Shown piece after piece: positions 25,594 through 35,060 of a DNA stretch of 64,000 nucleotides. The stretch is from Moorella mulderi DSM 14980 (GTDB lineage Bacteria; Bacillota; DSM-521; Neomoorellales; Neomoorellaceae). Numbering within the stretch: the first letter of the stretch is position 1; each line of letters opens with the position of its first letter. The notes under the pieces were generated by a model. It did no database searches. It was not told where the DNA came from and saw nothing but the letters and a program-made list of their open reading frames with translations. The stretch lies in assembly GCF_001594015.1 (NCBI RefSeq), contig NZ_LTBC01000011.1, forward strand, positions 1 through 64,000. Direction: 5' to 3'. The translations under genes and the position numbers were made by a program.

Positions 25594-26712
25594 ATGGACC
25601 TGAAGATGACGCTAGATTACGAAGTTATGGAAGCGGCTGTGCTGGGCGGGGCTGTTCTGGGGGGCGGCGGTGGCGGTTCCATGGAGCTGGGACGCCAGGC
25701 CGCCCGCCTGGCTCTAGAACTGGGCACCCCCGTATTAATACCAATTGAGGCCCTTCCTGACGACGCCGTGCTGCTTACCGTTTCGGCTGTTGGAGCGCCG
25801 GCGGCCAAGACGGCCTTTGTCAAACCGGTGCATTATATACGTACCGTGGAGCTGTTCAGCAAATATACAGGGGAGAAGATTCACGGTTTAATTACCAACG
25901 AATGTGGCGGCCTGGCCAGCGTCAACGGGTGGCTGCAGGCCGCGGCCCTGGGCATACCCGTGATCGATGCCCCCTGTAACGGCAGGGCCCATCCCACCGG
26001 GGTCATGGGCTCCATGGGCCTGCATAAAGTTTCCGGGTATATCTCCCGGCAGGTGGCAGCCGGCGGCAATCCCCAAACCAATAGCTATATTGAGGTTTTT
26101 GCCAGCGGTTCCCTGGAGGCAACCGCCAGTATGGTCAGGGAGGCTTCAATACAAGCCGGCGGGCTGGTGGCCGTAGCCAGGAATCCGGTTACGGCAGGGT
26201 ATGCGAAGGAAAATGCTGCCCCCGGCGCCATTGGCAGGTGTATCGCTGTGGGCAGAGCCATCCTGGCCAATCGCGCTCAGGGCCCCCTGCCGGCAATCGA
26301 AGCGGCAGCGGAAGTTCTAGGCGGTGCCGTCGTTTTTACCGGCAAAGTAGCCGCCGTCAGCCTGGAGACCACCGGCGGGTTTGATGTTGGTAAAGTGGTA
26401 GTCCAGAGCGAACGGCAGCTGGCGGAACTCACCTTCTGGAACGAATATATCACCCTGGAAATAGATAGCGAAAGGAAAGGCACTTTTCCAGACCTGCTGG
26501 CAACTATGGACCTCAATAGCGGCCTGCCCCTGTCTTCGGCAGAAGTGCAGGAAGGGCAGGAGATAGCCATTTTGCACGTCCACCGTGACGAACTGATTCT
26601 GGGAAGCGGCATGAAGGACCCTGCCCTTTTTCATGTAGTAGAAAAGGCTACCGGTAAAAAAGTAATCAAATACGTATTCGCTGGAGGAGAGGTGCAACAG
26701 GATGGCTTTTAA
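25594..26712 (+). CDS. DUF917 domain protein (S-methyl-thiohydantoin-desulfurase-like family)
   Basis: A 372-residue protein with the DUF917 start GGAVLGGGGGGSMELGR near residue 20 and a conserved NECGGLASVNGW near residue 103. The family is annotated as S-Me-THD-like and is related to the hydantoinase/oxoprolinase group, which opens or modifies five-membered cyclic amides. It has a strong G-rich SD before the ATG at 25594; the open frame from 25525 overlaps the transporter gene. The next gene starts inside its last codons (11-base overlap), implying coupling. Its catalytic role here is inference. Confidence 0.85.
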   Translation: MDLKMTLDYEVMEAAVLGGAVLGGGGGGSMELGRQAARLALELGTPVLIPIEALPDDAVLLTVSAVGAPAAKTAFVKPVHYIRTVELFSKYTGEKIHGLITNECGGLASVNGWLQAAALGIPVIDAPCNGRAHPTGVMGSMGLHKVSGYISRQVAAGGNPQTNSYIEVFASGSLEATASMVREASIQAGGLVAVARNPVTAGYAKENAAPGAIGRCIAVGRAILANRAQGPLPAIEAAAEVLGGAVVFTGKVAAVSLETTGGFDVGKVVVQSERQLAELTFWNEYITLEIDSERKGTFPDLLATMDLNSGLPLSSAEVQEGQEIAILHVHRDELILGSGMKDPALFHVVEKATGKKVIKYVFAGGEVQQDGF

Positions 26713-27637
26713 GCAGGTAATGGAAGTATATGAACTCCTTGATAGCGCTTATGTTGACGGTTATGAGGTGGCCGGCTTACTTAAAAAGGCCGGCCTGGAA
26801 GACGTAGAGGTAAAGCGGATTGCCGGCGCCAAGGGCTCTACGGACTTTATCAAGGTCAAGGTACCGGGGAGCAATGGTAAGGTTAAAGGCGGCAGCGCGC
26901 CGACCCTGGGGATAATCGGCCGGCTGGGTGGCCTCGGCGCCAGGCCGGAAAGGATAGGTTTTGTGTCCGACGGTGACGGCGCCCTGGCTGCGGTAGCTAT
27001 CGCCTTGAAACTGGGGGCTATGCAGAAGAAGGGGGATATACTGGCCGGGGATGTGATTATTGCTACCCATATCTGCCCCAATGCGCCGACCAGGCCTCAT
27101 GATCCAGTGCCCTTCATGGATTCGCCGGTTGACATTGCCGCAATGAACCGCCATGAAATCGACCCGGCCATGGACGCCATTCTTTCCATTGATACAACCA
27201 AAGGCAACCGGGTTATCAATCACCGCGGTTTCGCTATCTCGCCGACGGTTAAAGAGGGGTATATCCTGCGGGTTAGTGAAGACCTGCTTGACCTGATGCA
27301 GATTGTAACCGGCAAGTTACCGGTAGTCTTCCCGGTTACTACCCAGGACATTACGCCCTACGGCAACGGCCTTTATCACCTGAACAGCATTTTGCAACCT
27401 TGCGTAGCCACGGCGGCGCCGGTAGTGGGGGTGGCCATTACAGCCGAAGTGCCGGTCCCGGGCTGCGCCACCGGCGCGAGTCACCTGGTAGATATCGAGG
27501 CTGCCGTTCGCTTCTGTATCGAAGTGGCCAAGGCCTTTGGCCAGGGTAAGTGCCGCCTCTACGATGAGGAAGAATTTGAGCGCCTGAAGGCCCTTTACGG
27601 CCCCATGGACCACCTGCAGACCCTGGGTAAAAGCTAA
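26702..27637 (+). CDS. DUF1177 family protein
   Basis: A 311-residue protein matching DUF1177, of unknown function. It has several potential metal ligands: SDGDGA near residue 91, THICPNAPTRPHDP near residue 123 and NRHEID near residue 151. The overall pattern suggests a metallopeptidase- or amidase-like fold. DUF1177 genes are often found next to DUF917, AroM and OPT genes, as here. It overlaps the DUF917 stop by 11 bases. I would not name a reaction. Confidence 0.8.
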   Translation: MAFKQVMEVYELLDSAYVDGYEVAGLLKKAGLEDVEVKRIAGAKGSTDFIKVKVPGSNGKVKGGSAPTLGIIGRLGGLGARPERIGFVSDGDGALAAVAIALKLGAMQKKGDILAGDVIIATHICPNAPTRPHDPVPFMDSPVDIAAMNRHEIDPAMDAILSIDTTKGNRVINHRGFAISPTVKEGYILRVSEDLLDLMQIVTGKLPVVFPVTTQDITPYGNGLYHLNSILQPCVATAAPVVGVAITAEVPVPGCATGASHLVDIEAAVRFCIEVAKAFGQGKCRLYDEEEFERLKALYGPMDHLQTLGKS

Positions 27638-27791
27638 AGTATGCTCGCGCAATTAACGGGTTACCGTCCCGGAGGGTAGTTGAAAAGACCTGTGGCAGTA
27701 CAGCAAGACTGGTAGAGCATGCGCCCGGAGCCGCAGGGTATTACCGGCACCGGGCCTGTGCCTGGAAAAAGGGCAAGGGAGGGGTCCTGGA

Positions 27792-28463
27792 ATGGGACGA
27801 AAAGTAGGCGCTATTACCATCGGGCAGTCGCCCCGCGTCGATGTCGTACCGGAAATAGAGGCAATTCTTGGGGACAGAATAGAAATAATAGAAGCGGGAG
27901 CCCTTGACGGCTTAAGCCATGAAGAAATAGCAGCCCTGGCGCCGGGACCGGGGGATTACGTCCTGGTGACCAGGTTGCGGGACGGCACTCCGGTAAAGAT
28001 TGCCGAGCATCATATCTTACCGTTAATGCAGGCCCGGATTGACGAGGTGGTTGCGGAGGGCGCCGAGGCTGTCTTATTGCTGTGCACAGGGGAATTTCCT
28101 CCTTTTTCCTGCCAGCGGTTGATTCTGCAGCCCCAGCTAATCCTGCGGCATTTTACCGCTGCCGTCGCGGCTGGACGACGGCTGGGGATAATAGTTCCTG
28201 ATCCGGGCCAGGTAGAGCAGGCCAGGGTGCGCTGGGCCGGGCTGGGGAACGACCTGGCAGTAGAAGCCGCTTCGCCCTACGGACCTGTAGAGGCCATTTG
28301 GCAGGCAGCCGCCAGGTTACAGGAGTGGCAGGCGGAATTGATTGTCCTTGATTGCATGGGATTCAATGTGGATATGAAAAAGGAAATCAAGAAGCGTACC
28401 GGCATTCCAACCATACTGCCGCGCACGGTTGCCGCGCGTTTCATTTTGGAATTATTATCCTGA
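27792..28463 (+). CDS. AroM-family protein
   Basis: A 223-residue protein matching the AroM family (GAITIGQSPRVDVVPE start, LLLCTGEFPP near residue 96, LDCMGFNVDMKK near residue 191). The two cysteines in LLCTGE and LDCMGF are placed like those of the Asp/Glu-racemase fold, to which AroM is related. The function is unknown; despite the name, a role in aromatic synthesis is not established. It starts with GGGAGGGG upstream, 154 bases after DUF1177. Confidence 0.82.
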   Translation: MGRKVGAITIGQSPRVDVVPEIEAILGDRIEIIEAGALDGLSHEEIAALAPGPGDYVLVTRLRDGTPVKIAEHHILPLMQARIDEVVAEGAEAVLLLCTGEFPPFSCQRLILQPQLILRHFTAAVAAGRRLGIIVPDPGQVEQARVRWAGLGNDLAVEAASPYGPVEAIWQAAARLQEWQAELIVLDCMGFNVDMKKEIKKRTGIPTILPRTVAARFILELLS

Positions 28464-28476
28464 GGGGGCGGCCGGC

Positions 28477-29424
28477 TTGCAAGACCTGAAAACAGTAGCC
28501 AGGGAGCTTTTGCGCACCAATATGGCTTTAAAGCCGGGCGAAACTTTGCTGGTGGTGACCGATACGGCAACGAGCACTATTGGCGAAGCGATTTTCCAGG
28601 CCGGTGAAGAAAGCGGCGCCCTCGCGGCACTTATCAAGATGCCTCCCACGGACAGGCCCGGAGCCGAGCCGCCCCCGCCCGTGGCGGCGGCTATGGCCAG
28701 GGCCGACGTGGTTATTTGTCCTACCAGGAATTCCTTAACCCATACCCAGGCCCGGATAAAGGCCTGCCAGGCCGGGGCGCGGGTGGCTACCATGCCCGGT
28801 ATTACCGAGGATATGTTTTTTGCCGGGGCGGTGGCGGCCGACTATGAACAGGTGGCCCGGCGGGCTACAGAACTTGCCCGGCTGCTTACAGAAGCCAGGA
28901 CTGCCGTTTTGGTGAAAGATGGCCTGGAATTGCAGCTTTCCCTGGCCGGGCGCCGGGGTATAGCCAGTACCGGCTTGTACCGCCGGCCGGGTGAAGCGGG
29001 TAATTTGCCTTCCGGCGAGGCATACATCGCCCCCCTGGAGGGAAGCGCGGAAGGGGAAACGATTATTGACGGTTCCGTGGCTGGTATCGGCCAGCTGCGG
29101 AGCCCTGTCAGAGTAACTATTCGCCGGGGAATTTTAACGGCTGCTCAGGGGCCGGAAGGGCAGCGGCTGCTGGAGCTATTGGGGAGTGCTCCTGAAGCCA
29201 GAAACGTGGCCGAACTGGGCATAGGCACCAATGACCGCGCCAGGGTTTCAGGCAACATATTAGAAGACGAGAAGGTATACGGGACCGTTCATCTTGCCTT
29301 TGGTAATAATACGACCTTTGGCGGCACGGTCAGGGCAGGGGTGCATATTGACGGTGTTATTATGGCTCCCGACCTGTACCTGGACGGGAAACTGGTCGTT
29401 TCTCAAGGAAAAATCATAGTTTAA
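28477..29424 (+). CDS. M29-family aminopeptidase (thermophilic aminopeptidase/leucyl aminopeptidase type)
   Basis: A 315-residue protein of the M29 clan. The C-terminal metal-binding region is clear: a Glu in AELGIGTND near residue 248, EDEKVYGTVHLAFG near residue 267 (Glu and His), and HIDGVI near residue 293 (His and Asp). These are the usual two-metal ligands of AmpS/PepS. It starts at a TTG with GAGGGGG upstream, 13 bases after aroM. It is shorter than AmpS (about 400 residues), like the compact archaeal-type members. It probably releases amino acids from the imported peptide or derivative. Confidence 0.83.
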   Translation: MQDLKTVARELLRTNMALKPGETLLVVTDTATSTIGEAIFQAGEESGALAALIKMPPTDRPGAEPPPPVAAAMARADVVICPTRNSLTHTQARIKACQAGARVATMPGITEDMFFAGAVAADYEQVARRATELARLLTEARTAVLVKDGLELQLSLAGRRGIASTGLYRRPGEAGNLPSGEAYIAPLEGSAEGETIIDGSVAGIGQLRSPVRVTIRRGILTAAQGPEGQRLLELLGSAPEARNVAELGIGTNDRARVSGNILEDEKVYGTVHLAFGNNTTFGGTVRAGVHIDGVIMAPDLYLDGKLVVSQGKIIV

Positions 29425-29441
29425 TGTTTGTCCAACCTTGC

Positions 29442-29463
29442 AACCCGCCTTGACAGGCGGGTT
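29442..29463 (+). terminator. Hairpin after the aminopeptidase gene
   Basis: AACCCGCCT pairs with AGGCGGGTT around a four-base loop, ending the racemase-to-peptidase gene run. There is no clear T-tract, so it may be a weak terminator. Confidence 0.5.
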
Positions 29464-29566
29464 ATAGTATAATGTAACCACAAGTTGCCGGCCTTCTCCA
29501 GGAGGATTCAATCACCGGGTGGCGAATATATCCCTTTTGTAACCTCAAGGGAAGAAGGGATCTTTT

Positions 29567-31477
29567 TTGTTGCGCTGGCGTTACCAGCCAGTCCTCTGGG
29601 CGGTGCTGATTATCGCTACCCTGGCCGCCGGGGTGGTAATTACGAACCGTGTGCGCCTGGAAGAAGCCAACCGGACGGTTACCCTGGCGGTTGACTTCCA
29701 GCAGGTGCAAAAATTAGCCCAGTGGAGTGGTTTGACTACCAGGGAAACTCTCAGCCGTTTGCAGCAGCAGGGAGCCAACGCTGTCCTTTTTAAGGAGCAG
29801 ACCGTAGAGGATCTCCAGCAGCAGGTCTGGGTCCGGCCGGGAAGTGAGGCTGTCCTATCCTTCCCGGCTGCAGTGCAGAAAGAAGTGCGCCCCGAGTATA
29901 CCTACCTTTTTACCAGCGACAGGGAACTGGCGCAGCGCCTGGAACTGCAGCTGGAAAATAAAATCCCCGGCGAGGTGCAGGTGCTGGCCGGCAGCGACTT
30001 CATAGCCCTGGGTATACCCCTCTCCATGGCAGAGCTAAAGGAAGTGGGCCTGGGCTTCCCGGACCGGGAGATGGCCATGGCGCGGGAACTGGGCCTGTTG
30101 CTCGTTCCCCAGGTACGGTGGTGGTATGGCGCCAACGCCGCTTCCCTGGCCGCCACTTTAAGGCCCCTGCTGGCCTACCAGGATAGCATCGTGGCTTTGC
30201 TTTTCAATGATAAGAGCCTTCCCGGTTATCCCCATTACCTGTCTAACCTGGCGGCCCAGGTAGAGCAGCTCAAAGTCCCGGTGGGCCTGATCGAATTTTC
30301 CCCGCAGCAGGGCCTCAGCCAGCTGGTTATGCTTCTGGATAAAAGGGCCGTCCGGGTGCACAGTATCAGTGTGGATGAAATGGCCGGTCTAACCCCGGCG
30401 GCGGCCCTGGAGCGCCTGGAGCTGGCAGCCAGGGAAAGGAATATCCGCGTCCTCATTGCCCGTTTTAAGTTTGCCCCGGGATCGACAAACTGGCTGGAAG
30501 ATAACCTCCGTTACGTGGGGGAATTAAGAAAAGTAATCCTGGACGACGGCCTGACCATAGGCCGCGCGGAGCCCTTTTTACCTTTTCCTTTTTCACGCCT
30601 GTGGCTGTATTTAACCGGCCTGGGTGTCCTGGCCGCCGGGGTGCTTTTAATGATGGAGTTTGGTTTACCCCGCCTGGGTTTAGCTTTAGGTTTCCTGGGC
30701 CTTGTGATCTGGACGGCGACCCTGGGGCTGAATCACCAGGTGCTTATGGCCCGCAAGGTAATGGCCCTGGGAGCGGCCATTATTTTTCCCACCCTGGCCG
30801 TGCTTACGGCCTGGACCCCGCTATCGCGCAGTTTAAAGGCCGCGATAGCTGTTACCATGCGCACAGCCTTGATCTCTTTCTTGGGGGCGTTGTCTATTGC
30901 TGCCATCCTGGCCGATAATACCTTTATCTTAAAGATTAATGAATTCAGCGGCGTTAAAATTGCCTTTGTCGCTCCCTTGTTTTTGTTTACGGCGGCCGTG
31001 ATTATCCGGCAGGAGGGACGGCGGGCCGGTGCTACCGTGCAGAACTGGCTTGATACCGGCCTCACTGTGAAACTGGTACTCCTGGCTGCAGTGGTGGCCG
31101 CTGCCGGTGTTCTTTACCTCAGCCGCAGCGGTAATGAAGGGGTGGGGCTGTTACCTTTTGAAGGGCAGATGCGCTCTTTTCTGGGGAACGTTTTACTTGC
31201 CCGGCCGCGGACCAAAGAGTTCCTCCTCGGTTACCCCTTTTTGCTTTTAAGCTTGAGCCTTGGCTACCGGCATCGCTTTTTGCTCTACTGGCTCCTGGGC
31301 CTGGTGGGGCAGATCTCCCTTGTTAACACCTTCTCCCATATCCACATCCCCTTCCTTATTTCGTTATTACGGACCTTTAACGGCCTGTGGCTGGGGCTTC
31401 TGATTGGTTTGCTGCTGGTTATAGCCGTAAGACTGGGGGCGGCAAGTTTAAGGAGGAACAGGGCGTGGCCAGGGTAG
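29567..31477 (+). CDS. DUF5693 family membrane protein
   Basis: A 636-residue protein with a signal-anchor helix (about 7-25), an extracytoplasmic domain of about 300 residues containing repeated short beta/alpha units, and a C-terminal half with about eight membrane helices. The family is unnamed and usually sits next to csaB, as here. It starts at TTG (29567 or 29570) after AAGGGA. The gene overlaps csaB by 13 bases. A role in assembling or modifying the secondary cell-wall polymer is suggested only by the neighbourhood. Confidence 0.7.
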   Translation: MLRWRYQPVLWAVLIIATLAAGVVITNRVRLEEANRTVTLAVDFQQVQKLAQWSGLTTRETLSRLQQQGANAVLFKEQTVEDLQQQVWVRPGSEAVLSFPAAVQKEVRPEYTYLFTSDRELAQRLELQLENKIPGEVQVLAGSDFIALGIPLSMAELKEVGLGFPDREMAMARELGLLLVPQVRWWYGANAASLAATLRPLLAYQDSIVALLFNDKSLPGYPHYLSNLAAQVEQLKVPVGLIEFSPQQGLSQLVMLLDKRAVRVHSISVDEMAGLTPAAALERLELAARERNIRVLIARFKFAPGSTNWLEDNLRYVGELRKVILDDGLTIGRAEPFLPFPFSRLWLYLTGLGVLAAGVLLMMEFGLPRLGLALGFLGLVIWTATLGLNHQVLMARKVMALGAAIIFPTLAVLTAWTPLSRSLKAAIAVTMRTALISFLGALSIAAILADNTFILKINEFSGVKIAFVAPLFLFTAAVIIRQEGRRAGATVQNWLDTGLTVKLVLLAAVVAAAGVLYLSRSGNEGVGLLPFEGQMRSFLGNVLLARPRTKEFLLGYPFLLLSLSLGYRHRFLLYWLLGLVGQISLVNTFSHIHIPFLISLLRTFNGLWLGLLIGLLLVIAVRLGAASLRRNRAWPG

Positions 31478-32568
31478 TTATCTCCGGCTATTATGGCTTC
31501 CAGAACGCCGGGGATGAAGCCGTCCTTTACAGCATGGTCCAGGCCCTGCGTTCCTTTGTCCCCGGTTTGGAAATCACTGTTTTATCTCACTGCCCGGAGC
31601 AAACAGCAGCGAGTCTGAACGTTGATGCGGTAAACCGCTGGCAGCTGGCGGCGGTAGCCGGGGCCATGCGCCAGGCCGATCTGGTTATCAGCGGCGGTGG
31701 CAGTCTCTTCCAGGACGTTACCGGATGGAAGAGCCTTCTCTACTACCTGGGCGTGGTGGTCCTGGCCCGGCTGCTGCGCAAGCCGGTAGTGGTCTATGCC
31801 CAGGGCCTGGGACCCTTAAAGCGCTCGTGGAGCCGCCGGCTGGCCGGCAGGGTCTTAAATAGCGTCCAGTTGATAACCTTGCGGGACAGTGAGTCCCGGC
31901 ATCTCCTGGAGGAACTCGGGGTGAGACGGCCGCCAGTCTATGTTACGGCCGACCCGGTTCTGGGCCTGGAACCGGAGAACCTGGATTTACAACCCGGGCA
32001 GGAAAAATGGCAGGAGTTGGGATTGGCTGGCCCGGTTGTTGGTATTTCTGTCCGCTCCTGGCCAGGGGCCGGGAACTGCTGGCCGGCCCTGGCCAGGGTG
32101 GCCGATGACCTGGCGGCCGGCGGGTGGCAGGTTTTATTTTTACCTTTCCACTTTCCCGCCGATGTCGACGCCTGCCGCCAGGTGGCCCGGCTGATGCATC
32201 AGCCGGCAGCAGTTTTAAGGGAAAATTTGGACCTGGCGACCATTATGGGCCTGATGAGCCGGCTGCAATTTTTAATTGGCATGCGCCTCCACGCCCTGAT
32301 CCTGGCAGCAGTCATGGGGGTGCCCTTCCTGGCCCTGCCCTACGATCCCAAAGTGGCTGCCTTTGCCCGGCTGGTGGAGCAGCCGGCCGTAGGTTCCCTA
32401 GCAGGAGTAACCTGTATGAGCCTCACGGCGGCAGTCCAGGAGGCCCTGGCGCGCCGGGAGGAACACGGCCAGAAGGTCAGGGCAGCAGCGGCCGAACTGC
32501 GGCCCCGGGCCCTGGATACCGCCCGCCTGGTTGTAGAGTACCTGAGGAAAGGAGCCATAGGTGGCTGA
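31465..32568 (+). CDS. csaB: CsaB, polysaccharide pyruvyl transferase
   Basis: A 367-residue protein matching CsaB. It has the N-terminal GYYGFQNAGDEA, the GGGSLFQDVTGWKSLLYYL segment (split as GGGSLFQD and WKSLLYYL) near residue 78, and GMRLHALI near residue 271. CsaB adds pyruvate ketals to the secondary cell-wall polymer, creating the ligand for SLH domains. GTG at 31465, with AGGAGG upstream, is the start, overlapping the DUF5693 stop. The SLH protein at 62190 is a plausible client of the modified polymer. Confidence 0.93.
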   Translation: MARVVISGYYGFQNAGDEAVLYSMVQALRSFVPGLEITVLSHCPEQTAASLNVDAVNRWQLAAVAGAMRQADLVISGGGSLFQDVTGWKSLLYYLGVVVLARLLRKPVVVYAQGLGPLKRSWSRRLAGRVLNSVQLITLRDSESRHLLEELGVRRPPVYVTADPVLGLEPENLDLQPGQEKWQELGLAGPVVGISVRSWPGAGNCWPALARVADDLAAGGWQVLFLPFHFPADVDACRQVARLMHQPAAVLRENLDLATIMGLMSRLQFLIGMRLHALILAAVMGVPFLALPYDPKVAAFARLVEQPAVGSLAGVTCMSLTAAVQEALARREEHGQKVRAAAAELRPRALDTARLVVEYLRKGAIGG

Positions 32569-32580
32569 CAGCCAGATAAA

Positions 32581-34182
32581 ATGGCAACAAAAAGTAACGG
32601 CAAGTATGCCCGGGTACCGGCAGGGACACCGGTGGCCCGCATGGCCAGGGCGGCGAGCATCGTCCTGCTCTTGAACCTGTTGAGCCGGGTGCTGGGTTTT
32701 GTCCGCGATGCCAGCATCGCCGCCCGTTTTGGCGCCGGCCCGGCAACCGACGCTTACCTGGTAGCCTATACCATCCCTTATTTTCTCCAAACCATCCTGG
32801 GGATGGCCTTTGTCACGGTGATGGTGCCGGTAGTGACTGCTTACCTGGTCCGGGATGACCGCGACCAGGGCTGGGCGGTAGCCAGCGCCGTCGGCAACTG
32901 GACGTTTTTAATCATGGCCCTGCTGGCGGTTGCCGGCGCCGGCCTGGCTCCCTGGCTCGTCCAGGTCCTGGCCCCGGGATTTGCGGCGCCTGTTTATGAC
33001 CTGACGGTGAAACTTACACGAATCATGTTCCTCTCCCTCCCCTTTATGGGCACAGGGATGCTCATCAGCGGCATTTTAAACGCCGGCTATATCTTTACTT
33101 CCCCGGCCCTGGCACCGGCGGTCAGCAACCTGGTGATTATTGCTACGGTTGTCTTCGCCGGGCAAGCCTTTGGCATCACCGGGCTGGCGGTAGGGACGGT
33201 CTTAAGTTTTGTCGCCTACATGGCAATCCAGCTTCCCGACTTACCGCGCTTGCAGTTTCGTTATACCTGGCGCTTGCTGGCCCATCACCCGGCAGTCCGC
33301 CAAATCGGCCGCCACCTGCTGCCGGTTTCTCTAAGCCTGGCGGTGGTCCAGCTGTACCTGGCCACGAACCGCTTTTTTGCCTCCCAGCTGGTACCGGGAA
33401 GCATTACGGCCCTGGACTTTGGTAATCGCCTGGTAACTTTACCCCTGGGTATCTTCGTAGCCAGCGTCACCACAGCTATTTTTCCTTCCCTGGCCGAGCA
33501 GGCGGCCCGGCAGGAACGCCGGGAAATGGCCCACCTGGTGGACCGGGGCCTGGGCCTGGTGGCCCTGACTATCCTGCCGGCGGCCGCCGGGCTGATAGCC
33601 CTGCGGGAACCCCTGGTACGCCTGGTCTTCCAGCGGGGGGCCTTTGATCCCCGGGCGACGGCCATGACGGCGGTGGCGGTTTTATTTTATTCCCTGGGCC
33701 TCCTGGCCCAGGCCATGCATCCCATCCTGACCCGGGCCTTTTATGCCCTCCAGGATGTAGGCGTGCCGGTAACGACTGGCCTTTTCTCCGTGGCATTAAA
33801 TATCCTTTTCAGCTACCTGCTGGTACCGTACCTGGGGCACGGCGGCCTGGCCCTGGCCAATTCCCTGGCAGCCAGCCTTTATGCCCTGATGCTTTACCTG
33901 GCCCTGTACCGGCGCCTGCCGGAGTTAAAGGCGGTTACCCTGCTGGGGACTATGTTGCGCACCGGCCTGGCGGCCCTGGGCATGGGCCTGCTGGTCTGGC
34001 TGGCCGGGAGGGGCCTGGCTGTTTTTGCCTGGTCACAGCCCCTGCTGGGATTACTAATCCGGTTAACCGGGTTAATAGCCACCGGGGTTTTCATCTTCTG
34101 GGGCCTGGCCCGGCTATTACGGGTTGAAGAAGTTAATTTCATCAGCGCCATGCTCCGCCGCCGGCTGCAAAGGGTTTTTTAG
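32581..34182 (+). CDS. murJ: MurJ-family lipid II flippase
   Basis: A 533-residue MviN/MurJ protein with 14 predicted helices. The N-terminal LLNLLSRVLGFVRDASIAARFG (given as LSRVLGFVRDA) and a conserved DAYLVAYTIP are present. It moves undecaprenyl-linked peptidoglycan precursor across the membrane. The first ATG at 32581 has no visible SD and sits 12 bases after the csaB stop in the same frame, so translation may depend on the preceding gene, or the true start may be a later codon such as 32641. Confidence 0.88.
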   Translation: MATKSNGKYARVPAGTPVARMARAASIVLLLNLLSRVLGFVRDASIAARFGAGPATDAYLVAYTIPYFLQTILGMAFVTVMVPVVTAYLVRDDRDQGWAVASAVGNWTFLIMALLAVAGAGLAPWLVQVLAPGFAAPVYDLTVKLTRIMFLSLPFMGTGMLISGILNAGYIFTSPALAPAVSNLVIIATVVFAGQAFGITGLAVGTVLSFVAYMAIQLPDLPRLQFRYTWRLLAHHPAVRQIGRHLLPVSLSLAVVQLYLATNRFFASQLVPGSITALDFGNRLVTLPLGIFVASVTTAIFPSLAEQAARQERREMAHLVDRGLGLVALTILPAAAGLIALREPLVRLVFQRGAFDPRATAMTAVAVLFYSLGLLAQAMHPILTRAFYALQDVGVPVTTGLFSVALNILFSYLLVPYLGHGGLALANSLAASLYALMLYLALYRRLPELKAVTLLGTMLRTGLAALGMGLLVWLAGRGLAVFAWSQPLLGLLIRLTGLIATGVFIFWGLARLLRVEEVNFISAMLRRRLQRVF

Positions 34183-34263
34183 ACAAGCAGGAATACAGGG
34201 ATAAATGGCGAATAAAACCAGTAATATTGTCCAAAACAAATGACCTAAAAGAGAAGTGACGTC

Positions 34264-34695
34264 ATGGACTTGACCGCCATTCAGAAAGTGTTACCCCATC
34301 GCTATCCATTTTTGCTGGTTGACCGGATGCTGGCAGTAGAGGCAGGCCGGCGGGCCGTAGGACAAAAAAACGTCAGCGGCAACGAATGGTATTTTAGCGG
34401 CCATTTTCCCGGGCAGCCGGTGATGCCGGGAGTCTTAATCATGGAAGCTCTGGCTCAGGTCGGGGCGGTGGCCCTTTTGAGCCTCCCCGAATTCCAGGGG
34501 CGGGTGGTCCTTTTTGGCGGCATGGACAGGGTTCGTTTCCGCCGCCAGGTAGTCCCCGGCGATGTTTTACGGCTGGAGACGGAGATTATCAAACTGAAGG
34601 GCCGGGCGGGTAAAGGCTACGGCCGCGCCTGGGTGGGGGAAGAGCTGGCGGCTGAAGGCGAGCTGCTCTTTGCCGTGGGCGACAGGATAGAGTAG
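34264..34695 (+). CDS. fabZ: FabZ, 3-hydroxyacyl-ACP dehydratase
   Basis: A 143-residue hot-dog-fold protein. The catalytic His is in [14 protein letters not shown] near residue 48, and the Glu is in IMEALAQ near residue 62. The [10 protein letters not shown] start is typical. It carries out the dehydration step of fatty-acid elongation. GAGAAG precedes the ATG. It is isolated from other fab genes, between murJ and a repeat element. Confidence 0.93.
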   Translation: MDLTAIQKVLPHRYPFLLVDRMLAVEAGRRAVGQKNVSGNEWYFSGHFPGQPVMPGVLIMEALAQVGAVALLSLPEFQGRVVLFGGMDRVRFRRQVVPGDVLRLETEIIKLKGRAGKGYGRAWVGEELAAEGELLFAVGDRIE

Positions 34696-34748
34696 GGGAG
34701 CTATGTCGGAGGAACCCCTCATGGTGATGAGCCGCCACCAGCGAGGGC

Positions 34749-35043
34749 ATGAAAATGCCTGGCTGGCATTTGTCGGAAGCGAGCTTTTACCGCGTGGCGA
34801 AGCAGCCCGGGCGAAGCCGAGGGATGATAAGCGGGGCCAAGGACAGAGAGACCTTTGCCCGGCCTCTGAGGTAAGGATGCCGAATAGGCTGCCCAGCACT
34901 CACAGTAACCAAATTACAGCAACCAGTTCTTCGGTTTATGCAGTCGCACTACCTTTGGAGGTACCTGAGTTTAGTGAGTGCTGGCCGCTCCACAAGGGCT
35001 TCGGGGCGAGCGAGACAATGCCCGCCTGCGATAGAGTTATTTT
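34749..35043 (+). repeat. MITE-like intergenic element, copy R1
   Basis: The left end begins ATGAAAATGC and includes GGCTGGCATTTGTC. The right end GACAATGCCCGCC...GTTATTTT is its imperfect inverse. An internal inverted pair (CCAGCACTCAC and GTGAGTGCTGG) forms a long stem. The 58-base core at 34831-34888 is about 90% identical to 48154-48211 (six mismatches by eye). The right end stops 17 bases before the GTG of the wecA-like gene. Confidence 0.72.
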
Positions 35044-35060
35044 CGGAGGAGGAACCGCCG

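Noticed and set aside
29468-29473. TATAAT as a promoter for the DUF5693-csaB genes
   Set aside because: No matching -35 at 16-18 bases, and the nearest TTGACA is only 12 bases upstream and inside a hairpin, so I do not call it.
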